A DNA stretch of 22,965 bases, taken from the NCBI GenBank assembly GCA_041584055.1, contig JBFHER010000023.1:1-22965 (forward strand), written 5' to 3'. The position numbers were made by a program, and so were the translations under genes. Below are positions 22,237-22,965 of this stretch, in pieces (position 1 is the first letter of the stretch; every line of letters begins with the position of its first letter). The notes below the pieces were generated by a model. The model had not been told where the DNA came from. It worked only from the letters and a program-made list of their open reading frames with translations, and ran no database searches. The stretch comes from JBFHER01 sp041584055. Its GTDB lineage: Bacteria > Bacteroidota > Bacteroidia > Bacteroidales > UBA5342.

Positions 22237-22965
22237 ATGCATCGATGGTCCTTATTATATGCTGTTTTAAAACTTTGGTTTGGATTTATTCATGGTCTCT
22301 TTTACCGTAAAATAATTGTCACCGGGAAGGAAAATATTCCAAAGGGAGTCCCATTAATCATTGCTCCCAACCATCAAAATGCACTGATGGATCCTCTGGC
22401 AGTCATTTTCACAACCCCGTTACAACCTGTTTTTCTGGCCCGGGCAGACATATTCAGAAAAGCATTCCTGCGATTCTTGTTAAAATCAATAAAGATGTTG
22501 CCTGTGTATCGGGTGAGAGATGGCATCGGCAGTGTTGGCCGCAATGATGAAACCTTTGATGGCACCACCAAAATTCTGGAAGCCAAACAATGTGTTGCCT
22601 TGTTCCCAGAAGCACAACATCATGGTGCCCGCTTTCTGCTTCCTCTGAAGAAAGGTGTGCCACGCATTGCATTTCTCGCAGAAGAAAAGAACAACTTTAA
22701 TTTAAACATTCAAGTGGTTCCGACCGGAATTAACTTTTCCAGTTATGGCGATTTCAGGTCTGTGCTACAGGTGAATTACGGCAAACCAATTTCAGTAAAC
22801 GCGTTTAAGAACGCGTATCTTGAATCAGAGGTAACTGGTTTTAATGCATTGAGGAATGAAATAAGCGAGCGCATGCGCCCTTTAATGATAGACATCCAGG
22901 ACAAAGCACATTATGATACCATAGATGTTTTGAGAAAAGTATACAATAAACCCCTGCAACAGTTA
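22237..22965 (+). CDS. PlsC-type acyltransferase, 3' end cut by the window edge
   Basis: An open frame of 243 codons with no stop before the window ends, so the gene is partial. The ATG follows the symporter stop codon directly, with no spacer, which suggests translational coupling. The product has an N-terminal membrane-associated segment (about 5-22) and the LPLAT motifs: N-H46-Q-N-A-L-M-D52 (motif I, here H-x5-D rather than H-x4-D), A-L-F-P-E125-A (motif III) and V-P-T-G-I-N-F-S-S-Y (161-170, motif IV region). Members transfer acyl chains to lysophosphatidate or other glycerol lipids at the inner membrane. The H-x5-D spacing is, from memory, common in Bacteroidota glycerol acyltransferases. 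The exact acceptor is not known. Confidence 0.85.
   Translation, partial: MHRWSLLYAVLKLWFGFIHGLFYRKIIVTGKENIPKGVPLIIAPNHQNALMDPLAVIFTTPLQPVFLARADIFRKAFLRFLLKSIKMLPVYRVRDGIGSVGRNDETFDGTTKILEAKQCVALFPEAQHHGARFLLPLKKGVPRIAFLAEEKNNFNLNIQVVPTGINFSSYGDFRSVLQVNYGKPISVNAFKNAYLESEVTGFNALRNEISERMRPLMIDIQDKAHYDTIDVLRKVYNKPLQQL

Noticed and set aside
1..22965. CRISPR arrays, tRNA or rRNA genes, insertion sequences and prophage genes
   Set aside because: Looked for on both strands by eye; no regularly spaced repeats, cloverleaf-like segments, transposase motifs or phage proteins were seen.

Overview
This window looks like chromosomal DNA of a member of the Bacteroidota, probably class Bacteroidia; I cannot name the genus. 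Four things point there. There is a type IX secretion system (T9SS) plug protein. Several genes have the Bacteroidota-type -7 promoter element TAnnTTTG 20 to 40 bases before the start codon. The ParC/ParE pair and the Na+-NQR have Bacteroidota-like sequences. Strong Shine-Dalgarno sites are absent. The DNA is moderately AT-rich. I see no insertion sequence, phage gene, CRISPR array, tRNA or rRNA.

Layout. 4-468 (+): a Rieske-like lipoprotein with an incomplete cluster-ligand set, overlapping tail to tail with an O-antigen ligase/polymerase-family membrane protein (465-1736, -). 1796-3370 (-): release factor RF3 (prfC). 3576-4349 (-): a short-chain dehydrogenase-like protein that lacks the catalytic Tyr and Lys. 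4426-5388 (-): a TRM11/UPF0020-type RNA methylase. 5604-10681 (-): a tight parE-parC-aroK operon (topoisomerase IV plus shikimate kinase). 10682-11079: about 400 bases without a convincing gene but with a long interrupted inverted repeat. 11080-11220 (+): a 46-residue single-span membrane protein, facing a bidirectional terminator at 11260-11294. 11304-17150 (-): the complete six-gene nqrABCDEF operon for the sodium-pumping NADH:quinone oxidoreductase.

The right part is on the + strand: the T9SS plug protein (17290-18567, divergent from nqrA), a xylose-type sugar-binding lipoprotein without a transporter (18684-19694) followed by a strong hairpin terminator, a Cys/Met-metabolism PLP enzyme (19952-21148), a bile acid:sodium symporter family protein (21235-22236), and directly abutting it a PlsC-type acyltransferase that runs off the right edge (22237 onward).

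How they fit together. Na+-NQR makes a sodium gradient from NADH oxidation, and a BASS-type carrier elsewhere in the window probably uses one. Topoisomerase IV, RF3, the RNA methylase and shikimate kinase are housekeeping. The plug protein, the envelope-glycan enzyme, the acyltransferase and the lipoproteins serve the cell envelope. I found no convincing undescribed multi-gene system. The points most worth a second look are the degenerate Rieske lipoprotein, the 46-residue membrane protein, the inverted-repeat element upstream of parE, the orphan sugar-binding lipoprotein, and the absence of the NQR maturation genes from the operon.
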